From contig NC_087254.1 in the NCBI RefSeq assembly GCF_037042905.1, positions 11,145,103 to 11,209,102 of the forward strand: a stretch of 64,000 nucleotides of DNA. The letters run 5' to 3'. Positions 33,858 through 45,100 of this stretch are shown piece by piece. How positions within the stretch are numbered: position 1 is the stretch's first letter; each line of letters starts with the position of its first letter. The notes under the pieces are model-generated. The model made no database searches. It had not been told where the DNA came from and was given only the letters and a program-made list of their open reading frames with translations. This DNA is from Lytechinus pictus (Eukaryota > Echinodermata > Echinoidea > Temnopleuroida > Toxopneustidae). The position numbers and the translations under genes are program-made.

Positions 33858-35994
33858 TGTGACAGCCTTGTTTAATAGCAACAACCTCATTTTTAAGTCA
33901 TTTTGCTTAGTTTCATTTTCTCAATAATATGTTTAAAGAATTTATATTTTAAATCGAATCTATTCATTCTGTTTGCTGAATCGGTATTACTAATAAAACG
34001 AACAGTTGATGATGCCAATTACATTATCGGAGCATGAGGTTTAAAATCATACAAACGGATTATATAAACGCATCACATACTCATTTTATCTTTACCTCGA
34101 AACTCGGAACCAATCAAATAATTGAGTTATATACTACAGCATAATATACATACATACGAGATTTACATTTTGTACATTCATAGGTAGTATACACCTGAAC
34201 TTTCACAAATAGTATATCTGTATTTAAAAAGAATGCTGGTAGCTCAAAAAATTAATAAGGATTATTAGTTAATAATGTAACACAATCAAACAAGCTGAAA
34301 GAAACGTGATATAGGCCTATTCAATTACATGATGTACATGATTGCGACCGCTCTCCTTTCAAAAGAAAGAGTAAAACTTTCAAAAGAGACTATCACTGCT
34401 TTTAATAGGGAGTATTCGCTCAGCGATATACAGGTGATTTAAGAACAGAGTAAATATATTGTTGAATGCCCGTCATGACAAAGAACAAAAGAGGTTTTAT
34501 CGGAAATAGGTGAATGAATACGCAACTGGTCCTTGATTCTCGACAAAATGACCTAATATGCAATATTTCGTAATCTCTGGCACTTAATTGGCACGAAACT
34601 GATGTTCCTCTTCACCAAATTTCGATAAAGACCCTAAAAGCTGTTCTTTGTCATTTGGCGGGCTTTTTCAATACATTAACGCTGTGCTTAAGTCCTCCGT
34701 ATGTCGTTGCGCAGAAACGCCATATTCAAATGACATTTCAAACTTACCATTACATATAACAAGTCCGTTTAACACTCAAAGATTCCCCCTTCTCAACTTA
34801 ACAATCAAAACTGTCATTGCACGAGCACCATGTCATTCAAAATAGTTCTTGGCATAATTCATTCACTTTACAAAAATATATCTTTTCATAAACTTGCCCC
34901 TTCCATTTTCAAAAACTCGTCGTATCTTCAAAATACCTTCAGCTGCACACTATAAAAATAAACAAGAATATAATGACAATTCGAATCGTTTTAATTTTCA
35001 TATTCTTTACCAAAAACCTGATAAAATATCGATGTATCACCAATATATTTTAAGGCTACTTATTTTATTTTGAAAACGATATGCAAGACAGAGAACCATT
35101 TTTTCAAATCCAATGTAATATTTACAACGATTGATTGGTATTTTTCATTTATCGCACTGTGTTATTTATTCATTTATTTACATTGACAATAAAATGAAAT
35201 TCATATTTCAAATATTGAAAATATAGCTAAAAGAAACTTTGATCTACAGGTAATTTCAATTGAGACACGTGATAATGTATTTATATAAAAAATACCATAG
35301 GCAATTGTAAAGTCTTTTTTTTTTATTCTGTACACTATTTTCATTTTATAGCATTTTTTTTCGTAGTTGAATTTGACAAATATATCAAGTAAAAGTTTAC
35401 GGAAATGTAAGAATACATTTTTATTCACTTCCAAATTTGAAACAATAAAAAAAACCCACAATTTTCTACATACCGACAGTACTGCTCTGGATTATATTTG
35501 CTTGAATTCTAATCTTTATTTCAAGGTTATCAATCAATAAATTCATTGTATGCACTGCAATCAATGATTCGCATCTAGAAATATTGACAGGTATTGTAAA
35601 AGTATCGGACTAGAACCATATAATTTGAAGGAAATAAAGAAGAAAAATATATCTTACATATTCCTTGAAGTGTTCAATGCGTCATACCGCTCCGGCGATA
35701 CAAAACTTTCTATGAATCACAGTAAAATACATATATCCAAGTATACGCTTTCAATTACCTCCAGGCATAGATTACATCAACAATTATTATCAGTTTTCCA
35801 TCTTCTCAAAAAACACCCGTAATTAGCAATCCATATACTTTCTTCTTTGGTTAAAAATCGATTCTCCTTTAGCACTTATCCAAACATATATTTACATGTA
35901 ATTCAAGAAACATGTACAGTTTTATTCACCAAGCTTTCGAAATCTTTCTCACCTTCGTAACTGACAACCGTTGATAAGTAAAAGAGCAATACGT
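33858..35994. other. AT-rich intergenic sequence; part repeat, no gene
   Basis: No supported coding sequence. Within 34430-34860 a diverged member of the GACAAAGACTGC/GCTGAGAGG family is visible (TTTCGATAAAGACCC, AAAAGCTGTTCTTTGTCATTT). The rest is AT-rich. Confidence 0.45.
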
Positions 35995-36000
35995 AGTTTT

Positions 36001-36450
36001 CGCATTTACTACGGGGAAACTCTCTACAACGGATCGATTCCTTTGAAAATGCAATTAAAATCACAATGGAGAGCTGAGAGGCTTTTGTCGATAGTTGGTG
36101 GACTGGGGCATCAGGGCCTCGTTTCATAAAGGACTTGCAACTGTTGTAACTTTGCCGTTATGGCAACTACCATATGGAAACCTTGATTGTGATGGGCTGC
36201 TGAGACCTGTTACCATGGTAGTTGCCATAATGACAAAGTTACAACATTTGCAAGTCCTTTATGAAATGGGCGCCAGATCATCCGAAGATTTGCACCGGAC
36301 GAACAATTGAAAATATGTCGTCCAGAGTCAAGAGATTCCGATGCTGTCCCGTCCACCATATTTCGACAAAAGCCCCTCAGCCCTCCAATGTGATCTGACT
36401 TTCATCAAAGGAATTGGTGCGTTGTAGAGAGTTTCCCCGTAGTAAATGCG
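36001..36450. mobile_element. Inverted-repeat element interrupted by a nested MITE
   Basis: Both ends carry the same 31 bases in inverse orientation, starting CGCATTTACTACGGGGAAAC and continuing TCTCTACAACG. The inner arm motif GGAGAGCTGAGAGGCTTTTG is mirrored by CAAAAGCCCCTCAGCCCTCC. The centre is occupied by a separate small element (36114-36274). The arm motif links it to repeats at 13.8, 34.5 and 37.1 kb. Confidence 0.75.
36114..36274 (+). repeat. Nested small inverted-repeat element with X-box core
   Basis: GTTTCATAAAGGACTTGCAA, GTTGTAACTTTGCCGTTATG and GCAACTACCAT are mirrored by ATGGTAGTTGCCATAATGAC, AAAGTTACAAC and TTTGCAAGTCCTTTATGAAA. The middle contains GTTACCATGGTAG. It is the same family as 19838-19966. 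Confidence 0.85.
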
Positions 36451-36924
36451 AAAAGTCCGGATATTGTATTTACAATCGCGATAACAACGATGAGGACTTT
36501 ACGTTATTAGACGAGAACGTTTCCGAGAGCGCTAACCACCACAACGTAATACGATCAAGCATGCATGTATATGTAATGTAGCAAGTTCAAATTTTCTCGC
36601 ACGCAAGGTAGACGAGGGTAAAAGTTGTTTCATTCTCTTCCATACCCAGCAACATAATGAACTAAAGTTTTGAGGGGGCCAGAAATGGCGTATGGGGCAA
36701 CATTTCTTAAAAGCTGCGATTTAGTGAGCAAAAGGTTTGAACTTTTTAAATACAAAATTCTAATTTCGTGATATATTTCGACATAATAATCAGGATATAA
36801 TATCATACTTCACTTCTTTTCCTTTCCTTTTCTTTGTTTTTCGCTATTTTTTTTTCCTTGGTGGTGTAAACATTTTCAGTCCGTGGCCCACAAAGCCCTC
36901 CATCTGTACGCTAGAAACCAACTT

Positions 36925-37265
36925 TACTTTGTCTGAAATAACGCCATTAGGAATGTTCGCAACCACAAACGTAGACGCTTTGTGGAACATTTAGAATCTA
37001 TTGTCAAAGACCGTTCATGACAAAGCAGTCTTTGTCGAAAATCGGTGAATAAAAACAACGGTATCGTCCGTGACTCCGGACAGACGACATAATTTTTAGT
37101 TTTCAATTTTTCGTCAGCTCCGAATCTTAGGATGATCTGCTCTCCCGGTTCACCAGTTTTCGACTAAGACCTCTCAGCTGTTCATTCTGATTTGAAGGGC
37201 ATTTTCAATACATTTACTATGTTCTAGAATCCGTCTTGTTGCAATTACGAAAACTTCGTACTAAA
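36925..37265. repeat. Copy of the GACAAAGACTGC / GCTGAGAGG repeat family
   Basis: Contains CATGACAAAGCAGTCTTTGT, AATCGGTGAATAAAAACAAC, TTTTCGACTAAGACCTCTCA and CATTTTCAATACATTTACTA. The last is also seen near 34660 as TTTTTCAATACATTAAC. Confidence 0.5.
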
Positions 37266-37951
37266 AGTATGAAGACGGGGGAGTTAGTGTAACCGCATGC
37301 GTGAAAGAAAATATTGATTTGATTGACCAGTTTTGCCCCAATAAATCCTGTTCTAGTATTTAGTGTTCTCGGGATGGTTACGTTATTTCCGACGTGTAAA
37401 TGTGCCTTGGCAATGTCATTTAACAGTTGTTTATCCTTTTCGGTACATTCTTGAAATATGCACTACCATCCTCCGTTTCACAAACTTAAAAATTGTGTGC
37501 AAACATGAAAAGGATCGTGATCATCAGTTTTCCAGAATAAAAAACATAATAGTTTTGGCAAAAATCATTTCAAATTACTCTTTTACGCTGTTAGCAATTA
37601 AACCTACTGTGAAACCCATATAACTATTAGTCTTACCATCTATTTCCACTTCTTCTGTCAAAATTGCACTTTATAAAGCCTTATTTCATTAAAAATGGTC
37701 ATTTATCGAGGCAGTTAACAAGACTCACTGAGGTGATAGTGAGGGAATGCCTATCTACGTCTTGATACAACTTGGAATGTACGGAAATTTTGAGCTAATC
37801 ATCAAACATATTATACTCGTCTCATAAATAAACAATGGAATGAAAGGTAGAATATCAGAGATGCGCTGCCGTTCTTCATATTCAGATGAATCCTCTATCA
37901 ATGGCAATCTTTGGTAATGATTTTCGTAGTTGGCTCCAGAAAGAACGTTCG
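37266..37951 (-). other. Probable 3' UTR and downstream region of the chromobox gene
   Basis: Lies directly downstream of the stop codon on the minus strand and is unique-looking AT-rich sequence. The polyadenylation site could not be fixed. Confidence 0.4.
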
Positions 37952-39148
37952 CTAATGAATATTCATATCCATGACGAATTCACTATTGTTGTTTGAATCC
38001 ACAAAACCTTCGTCGATGAGTTCCGTCTTTATTTCGAAAGAACCCATTTCATTACCATTAGAGCCTTCGACATTTGAGTTTTTCAAATAGATTTCGCTGG
38101 TCGTATCTGGCCATCTTTTGGTGCCCTGATTCGTGTAGGCGGTCATTGTGACGTCATCGTGTGATTTTGTCGATTGGCGCTGTTCTGAGTCCGAGATTTG
38201 GTTTGAATACGCGGCAGAGTCATGGTACATCGCCTCCATGGGTGACGAAACGTATTGAGAAAACAAGGTCGTGTTTTCATCTTCCGCCATCTCTTCTACA
38301 ACCTTTGGGTCATTGCCATTCGTGCTGTTGTACAGCGTGGTCATTGACGTCATCATCTGCCTAATGTCCACACTTTGACTTGTCGCCTCAAGCGATTGTT
38401 GAGCGTCATCGACTCCTTCGCAATTCTTCCCGCCATCCGTCGTCGCACACAATTCAAGCTGTTGCACCTCGCCATCAATCAAAACCCCTTCCTCCGCTAC
38501 TTCCTCACCGATTTCTTCCTCACTTCCTTCTCTTTCTTCGCCAACCTTGCACTCCGGCATTGACAAATCCGTTGACGTCGATATCACGTGATCATAAACT
38601 TGTGTCTTATCGTCTGTCGGTGTATCCATTACCATGTTTTCTCCCGGTTTACCCGCGTTTTTGGTCGTTGAATCGATGTTATCATACCTCCAGCTCAATT
38701 TGAACTTGATCCTGCGTAGGCAGTCCAACTCGGGTTTGTACGTATCTGCGATTGGTGGGGTGTTCCGTTCTTTTTGTTGGTAAATGTCGTCGCTCGTCAA
38801 ATTTCTTGTCAAGTGCTCTTGGCTGCTCTCCTGACCTTTATCGAGAATTTGAGGAGAGGCAGAGTTATTCTTTGCAGGCGTGAAATGAGTTGGTGCCAGA
38901 TGATGCGGACTCGGTTTCGAGACGTGGCCAGCGCTGGGGGTTTTGCGAGTTGAGTTTTGGCGATGTGTTTTAATGCGGCGGGGAGGTTTTGTGCTTGTGG
39001 AGGATAGTCGGTTGGACTTTTGAAGGCGATGTTGATGATGTTGTTGCTGGCTGTGGTAGTGGTTGTGCTGATGAGTTGGGCGCAATTCTTCACCTTGCAG
39101 TAATCTGTATACAGATGCTCTCTCATTGTTCAAGGTCTGTTCTTGTCC
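37952..39148 (-). CDS. CBX-like: CBX-like gene: large terminal exon
   Basis: The acceptor TTTCTTTAACTACAG starts an exon of 1197 nt, open in phase 0 from GQEQT LNNERASVYRLLQG to a TAG stop. Features in order: a His/Gln-rich tract (QHNHYHSQQQHHQHR), a basic Ser/Thr/Pro-rich stretch (KPPRRIKTHRQNSTRK), a short hydrophobic/basic patch (LRRIKFKLSWRY), a Glu-rich acidic block (EEREGSEEEIGEEVAEEG), then a polar tail. The tail contains IKTE, a match to the sumoylation consensus. The length and low complexity are like the final exon of other CBX genes. Drosophila Pc also has His tracts. No VTVTDVT-type repressor box was found. Confidence 0.85.
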   Translation of the reverse strand, partial: GQEQTLNNERASVYRLLQGEELRPTHQHNHYHSQQQHHQHRLQKSNRLSSTSTKPPRRIKTHRQNSTRKTPSAGHVSKPSPHHLAPTHFTPAKNNSASPQILDKGQESSQEHLTRNLTSDDIYQQKERNTPPIADTYKPELDCLRRIKFKLSWRYDNIDSTTKNAGKPGENMVMDTPTDDKTQVYDHVISTSTDLSMPECKVGEEREGSEEEIGEEVAEEGVLIDGEVQQLELCATTDGGKNCEGVDDAQQSLEATSQSVDIRQMMTSMTTLYNSTNGNDPKVVEEMAEDENTTLFSQYVSSPMEAMYHDSAAYSNQISDSEQRQSTKSHDDVTMTAYTNQGTKRWPDTTSEIYLKNSNVEGSNGNEMGSFEIKTELIDEGFVDSNNNSEFVMDMNIH

Positions 39149-42100
39149 CTGTAGTTAAAGAAAATGAAAAGGAAGAAACAAATTAATTTTCAATTGATTT
39201 TTTAACTAACAAAAAGAGAGTTATGAATGAGAGAAAGAGAGAGAGAGAGAGAGGAGAGGGAGAGGGATGGGGAGAGGGAGGGGTGAGAAAGAGTTAGATT
39301 AAGCATAACTACCACCACTCAAGGGATATTTGATGGAATATTAAAAAGAAACATTCAATAGGCCTTTACCGCAAAATGTGTTCACATCTTACTAAGACGA
39401 ATAACGAAATATCTATCGTCTTGCTGGAGAAATAGTTTATGCTAATGTGGATTGAAAATAGATAAATGCATTTATCAGGACCAGGGCCTCGTCCGACAAA
39501 GAACTATGATAGGTTCAAATTAAACTCAAATCGCGATTGATCTAAATCCTTCTTTAACTATACACAGATTTAAATCAATTACAATTTGAGTTTACGGATT
39601 TCATCGACATCTAAATAGGCCTATTGCATCAAGATTGAGCAATTCGGGTGACTTTTAACAAATCTATTGCTCTGGGGCTGCCACTCTAGCGAAATTTCAT
39701 ATCTTTCAGACCTGGAGAGTGTTTCATAATGTATCTTGTCTGTGATTGTCACTGAAAATTTTGCTCTGAGCCAATCAGGTGCTGGGTTTTCAGTAGCTTA
39801 TAACAGCAGTTAGTAAAAAAAAAACTCATGACTGATCACTGGTTTCGTGAAATTCTCCACCGATCCCTAGTCGATGAGAGGACAAACAGTCTGGTCATAC
39901 TTTAACATGTGTAATGACTACACTCCGGCCATAACGATCGGAGATGAACGAGCTCAGAAAATTGGGCACTTAGTCAAAATCTTCAATTCAGACACGCCTG
40001 CCGCCATTAAAACACCCACGCTGCGAGCAATATTATACAGCTAATGGGGTGTCTCAATATAAAAATTATTTTAAAATGTCAATTTTTCTCTCCCAATGGT
40101 TGTAACCTTTTTTGTATCATGTCTGCGCTGACTACATGCACATAACTCTTAGTTGCAGTGGATTGCACGAAGTACTACATTGTTTTTCCAAACACATTTT
40201 GTAAAATCTCATGTATCAGGGGACTGGAGTGGGTGCTAGTGGCCATGCAAACAATACAGGCGATGTGGGTTAAAGACGGCATATGTTTTCATCGTTCGCT
40301 TTCTATTGACGCAGGCATACGACCAAGGGATGCGCAATAACACGCCGCGTTCACAATCGCACACCAAACACTCTAAATTCGATCGCATCAAGCAACCACC
40401 CCATTCATTAAGCCATGCACCTGCGATAGCAACCGATAGCATTTTCGTGCACGCCTCGACACGGCTCACCCCCACGCATTCGCCACGATGTTTATGTGGA
40501 GCATGGCCGAATCAATTTGTCGAGTGTAGGCGTTCATTTTGAGGAGCTTGCTTGCCAATTTTTTTCCCAATCTTTTTATGCCTCGATCTCTCGTCGTATA
40601 ATGGAAAGAGGGTCGAAATGTCGAATCAACTCCGGTAAATAAATGCAATCGATAGGGGAATGAATTGGTCCTATTGTTAGGTTGTCATGGCATTGTCCAT
40701 CATCCAGAGACTGATTTCCCAGAGATAAGTTTGAAGACAACAAGCTTTTCAATAGTGTAGCATCACGTGACAGAAACACTAGAAATGGGTAACAATCTCA
40801 CCATTTCAATGAGTCATATTATCTGGAGTAGGGTATGAAAGTTGAAAAGTTGAATTGGGATAAGGGTATCTTCTTTGACATACCATTAGCAGGATTTAAT
40901 TAAGCTTACCCTACTGGAAGGAACAGTGTTGCAGTGTGTGTGCTACAGTGTGAAACACAATGTGAAATCACCTTCACACTGTAAAATTTTAGCATTTCAA
41001 AAGTGTGAAACACATATTCTCATAGTCGACCGTGTGAACACACCGTCGAGGTGTCCGCAGCGTGGAAATACCTTCACACTATTGAATTTGAACATTTAAC
41101 AAGTGTAAATAATACTTTCACATAGTCCATTATGTGAACACACTGTGATCGCACTGTGTTTTTTTTCTTGGCAAAGAAGTATGAACTAGTATTTTTTTTT
41201 TCTAAATGAAATGATGTACATGTAGTACTCTAATGCAAATAAAAACTATGGGCAACATGTCATCCCAAATGTCCCCTAAGATCAATTTTAATGTCCGTAT
41301 CGAATATTGTGTTTACTTCATCTTTCTCTCAATAATCTGCCGTATATCATGCGTTCATCGAAGGCATGGCAACGAAAACTGCATTACCAATAGGAACTTC
41401 TGGGCCCTGTCTTACAAAAGGTTACGATTGATCCGACCAACCATAACTATACGGGAAGCCAGCAACGTCAACATATAAAATGCATGTTTGTTCAAAATAT
41501 GTTCTATATAGATAATGATGTGTATTCATTGATTCATCTTTTTTAAAGAAATTTAGTGTGCTTCACTTTGTTAACTAAGGACACTGTTGAAATTTCATGT
41601 GGACAAAATTATGATATTGATGGATTTACATACAGTTGAGGTTGATTGGATCAATCGTAACTATTTGCAAGACAGGGCCCGGACCACTACCACAGGGCCA
41701 CTCCAGTTGAATCTTTAAAGAAGGCTTCTCGCCGAAATATATGGCGCGAGTCTTGCAAGGCTCTTTTATCACTTCCTCCCAAACTCTAATCACGTTGATT
41801 AATATCTGACCAATTCGGACAACGCCATTTCGAATTATTAATGGGTTGTAAATTTTACCAGGTTTCGGCCATTTCTTTGTAATGTTTGTCAAAGTCAAAG
41901 ATTATTTAACAGTTGGTCGTCTATCATACGAACGTGGGACAAACCTTTAGCAATGTATTTTCTTTTATTCTTTTTCTTCTTTGGCATTAAATATTACCAA
42001 GCATCGTCCAATTTTCTCCATGCTGGTAAAGATATTCTAACAGTTGGTTAAATAACAGACAAACCTTGGGTAAACTTTTGCATACATAATTATATTGCGG

Positions 42101-45100
42101 GCCATTAACCACAAACAATACGGCGTTCGAATCTCCACGCCACCTTAATGCCTTATGGAAAGTTGATAATAATTTTCCACATTTGATCCAGGTGAAGTGA
42201 AAGGTAACCAGAAAGCTAGATTGAGTATTCATATCAGGGGCCGCGGAAATGGTTTTCAAAGTGGGGGGGGGGGGGGGGGCTGACCATGCAAAAAATCACA
42301 ATCGTATGGTCATTTTTACGTTTTTGTACATGGTTTTGGAAAAAAGTGGGGGGGGGGGGCTGAAGCCCCCCACCCCGCTTCCCCGGCCCCTGCATATTAC
42401 CCTCATGCTGAAAGCAGGGGACACGTATTCTGCTGTAGCACTAGAAGATGTCCAATCGTATTATATTTGATACATTAAACCTTTCCATTAAATGAAAAAG
42501 GTTAATGTCCTAATTGTCCAAATTGAAAGCCTTCAGAATTTTTTAATTTAACAAATTTTGAAGGCTTTCAATTTGGACAATCAGACATCACTGAGAAGAA
42601 ACCTATCAAAGTACAGTTTTTATTTTTTTTGTTTTAGGAAATATACGTCTTTAGACTCCCTCTGGTAAAACTGAGGAAATGCTCTTGATTTGTTTCATTA
42701 ATCTGATCTACAAATTTTGGTTTCTTGATATTTCAATGGCAAGTTGAAAAGAAGACGCATTTTAACTCAATAAAGAAGGCGGATATGGATACCCATGTGT
42801 TCGTGAAAAAGGATGCTGTTCATGAAATTATTGCTTTGATTTAAAAAGAAAAGCAATATCACTGGGGAAACGGAAACGACTTTTCTAAGCAGATGGATTT
42901 CGAATAATGTTCAGCTAATGATCTTTGAACCTCGTGCTAAGCTTCTGAAAGGTGAAAAAGATATCAATACGAAAAGTATATCCCCTAAGCTCACCCGGGC
43001 AACGTTTCATCAATATTTTTGTCCGACAAGTTGTCAGATCTGACACCTTTTCTTGATTATGATTGGCTGAGAGGCACTGTTACCGTAGTAACTGTCGGAT
43101 ATAACAGTACTTGTCGCATAAAACATCTGACACAAGTCGTTTCATGAAACGGCCCTCTGGTCCTGTCAACCATGACAAAGCCAAAGTGCCAAATAATTCT
43201 CTCCACCCGCCAATGTGGCATAGCACGCACTTGAGTAGATGGTAAAATGTCATACTAAGCATGCTAAGTGGGTAGGAAGCCTCATGCCTAGCATACACTG
43301 CGTGATTCTCACATGCTGATGGCTGCAATACCCGCCACCAGGTCAGCTTTGGCAACCAGCCAACTTTTCCATCCACCCTTCAACCAAAAAGAGACGAAGG
43401 CAATAACAAGCTAGCAGTAAACAGGGTTATAATTATAACATTTCGTCTATTATGTCTATGTTTGACTTTAACTTTTAACACTTTGTTTTGCTCAGTATAT
43501 CATGCCCGCCTTCCCGCTCACTACTACCACTCCCCACGCCCCTCCACATTTCTTCTCCCTGCCTTTTTTTTCTAGCCCTTTTCTTTTCTTTGTATTTTCA
43601 ATACTTTATATATGTCCAAAAGCGTATCCCGCCACAGGTTTTTGCTTCTAGGGACTTACGCCTTCTTCTAAAAACGCAACTAGTATATATTTATATTGTA
43701 TATGACAAACTGATTTTGTATAAATTTTTGTTTACAAACAATGGATAAATTTGTGGAATGGAAGAAAACACATGTTTAAATGAAATGAAACTTATTGCTT
43801 TAAAGTATAATTTACACAAATCCATATACGTACACATTATCCGTTCCAGAATATGTCCAATTATTTATAGCATGAAAGATGCACCCACTTAACTAAGCCT
43901 CTATCATTTTAAGATTTGGCGCCGCGACAATGGCGCCATTATTTAGTGTGTATAAATAGCAGTGCATCAAGCGTGCGCGTGTTCGGTAGCTGAGCCTGAT
44001 AGTAATCAGTCTCATCTTGACTATCTGACGGAATATCAAGCGCGAGACCTTTCGTAACGTGGCTTTTTTTGTTTGTTTACCAAACCCTGCGTGTATTTAT
44101 GCATTGCTGTTATATTTAGAAGATGCCTTATCACTGCTCCATCAGGTTTATGGCTCCTCAAAAGTGCAATATTGATCTGTCACTAATGTTTGTTTGATGT
44201 TCGCTTAAAGCCATAAATCTATTGAGTAAAATCAGAATGATTACTCCATTGATGCACATAAGACGGCACGGGCCGCTTTTATCATCCATCTCCATGATAT
44301 ACATGGGATCTTACATAAATCATGTTAGGAATACGCACTGCATTAGGACCATATAAAAAATAACCCTCTTAATGAAAGTTAGCCCCCACACCTCCTCTTC
44401 CCCGCAAAAGGAAGATCAGTAGTGTACATCACCTCAGTGAAAACACTCGCGTGAAATTTGTCAGAGTTGCTGCCTTTTCCGCCCGAGTCAAACAAATTAG
44501 GGTAATTGCATGGAACGTAAAGAATCAACCATCCAATTTGTGTTTAATCGAAGGACCTTTCCTTTTTGTATAATTCTACTGCTCAGACATTATACCCACT
44601 AAGGCGTGTTCATATGTCAGATGACAAATTACGCACCAGTAACCAGTGATAAGTACTTTCAGAAATTGATATGCAATTGGCATACTATATATTTTGCCCC
44701 TCTGGGAAATTACAGTTTAATTTGATTTTGGATTTTTTTTTCAAAAACACATTTTCTTTCTTCAAAACTCTATTCAGCTACCCTACATAAAAAAAATGTA
44801 AATTAGTCAATTTACACTAGCCTATCTTCGTTGAATTCTTTTGCACTATTTTCTATTTTAATGAAATTCCGCATTTTGTAAACTGTGTAGCGTTGTCAGA
44901 AGTATTATACTCTTTAATTGGGTGCGGGAAACACTTATGCTTCACCGTCTTTCCCTCTCATCTTTCTCTCCCCCTCCCTATCTCACACACCACCTCACTC
45001 TTTCTCTCTCTTTCTCCTCTCTTTCTTTCTCTATCTTTCTGATCTTTATAAATTTACAAAGAACCTAACCGAGACTTAATTACAATAGGTGACTGAATTG

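Noticed and set aside
43080..43376. A 98-codon minus-strand frame in intron 3.
   Set aside because: It overlaps the end of a CTTGTCGG element, has no flanking splice sites and no recognisable motif.
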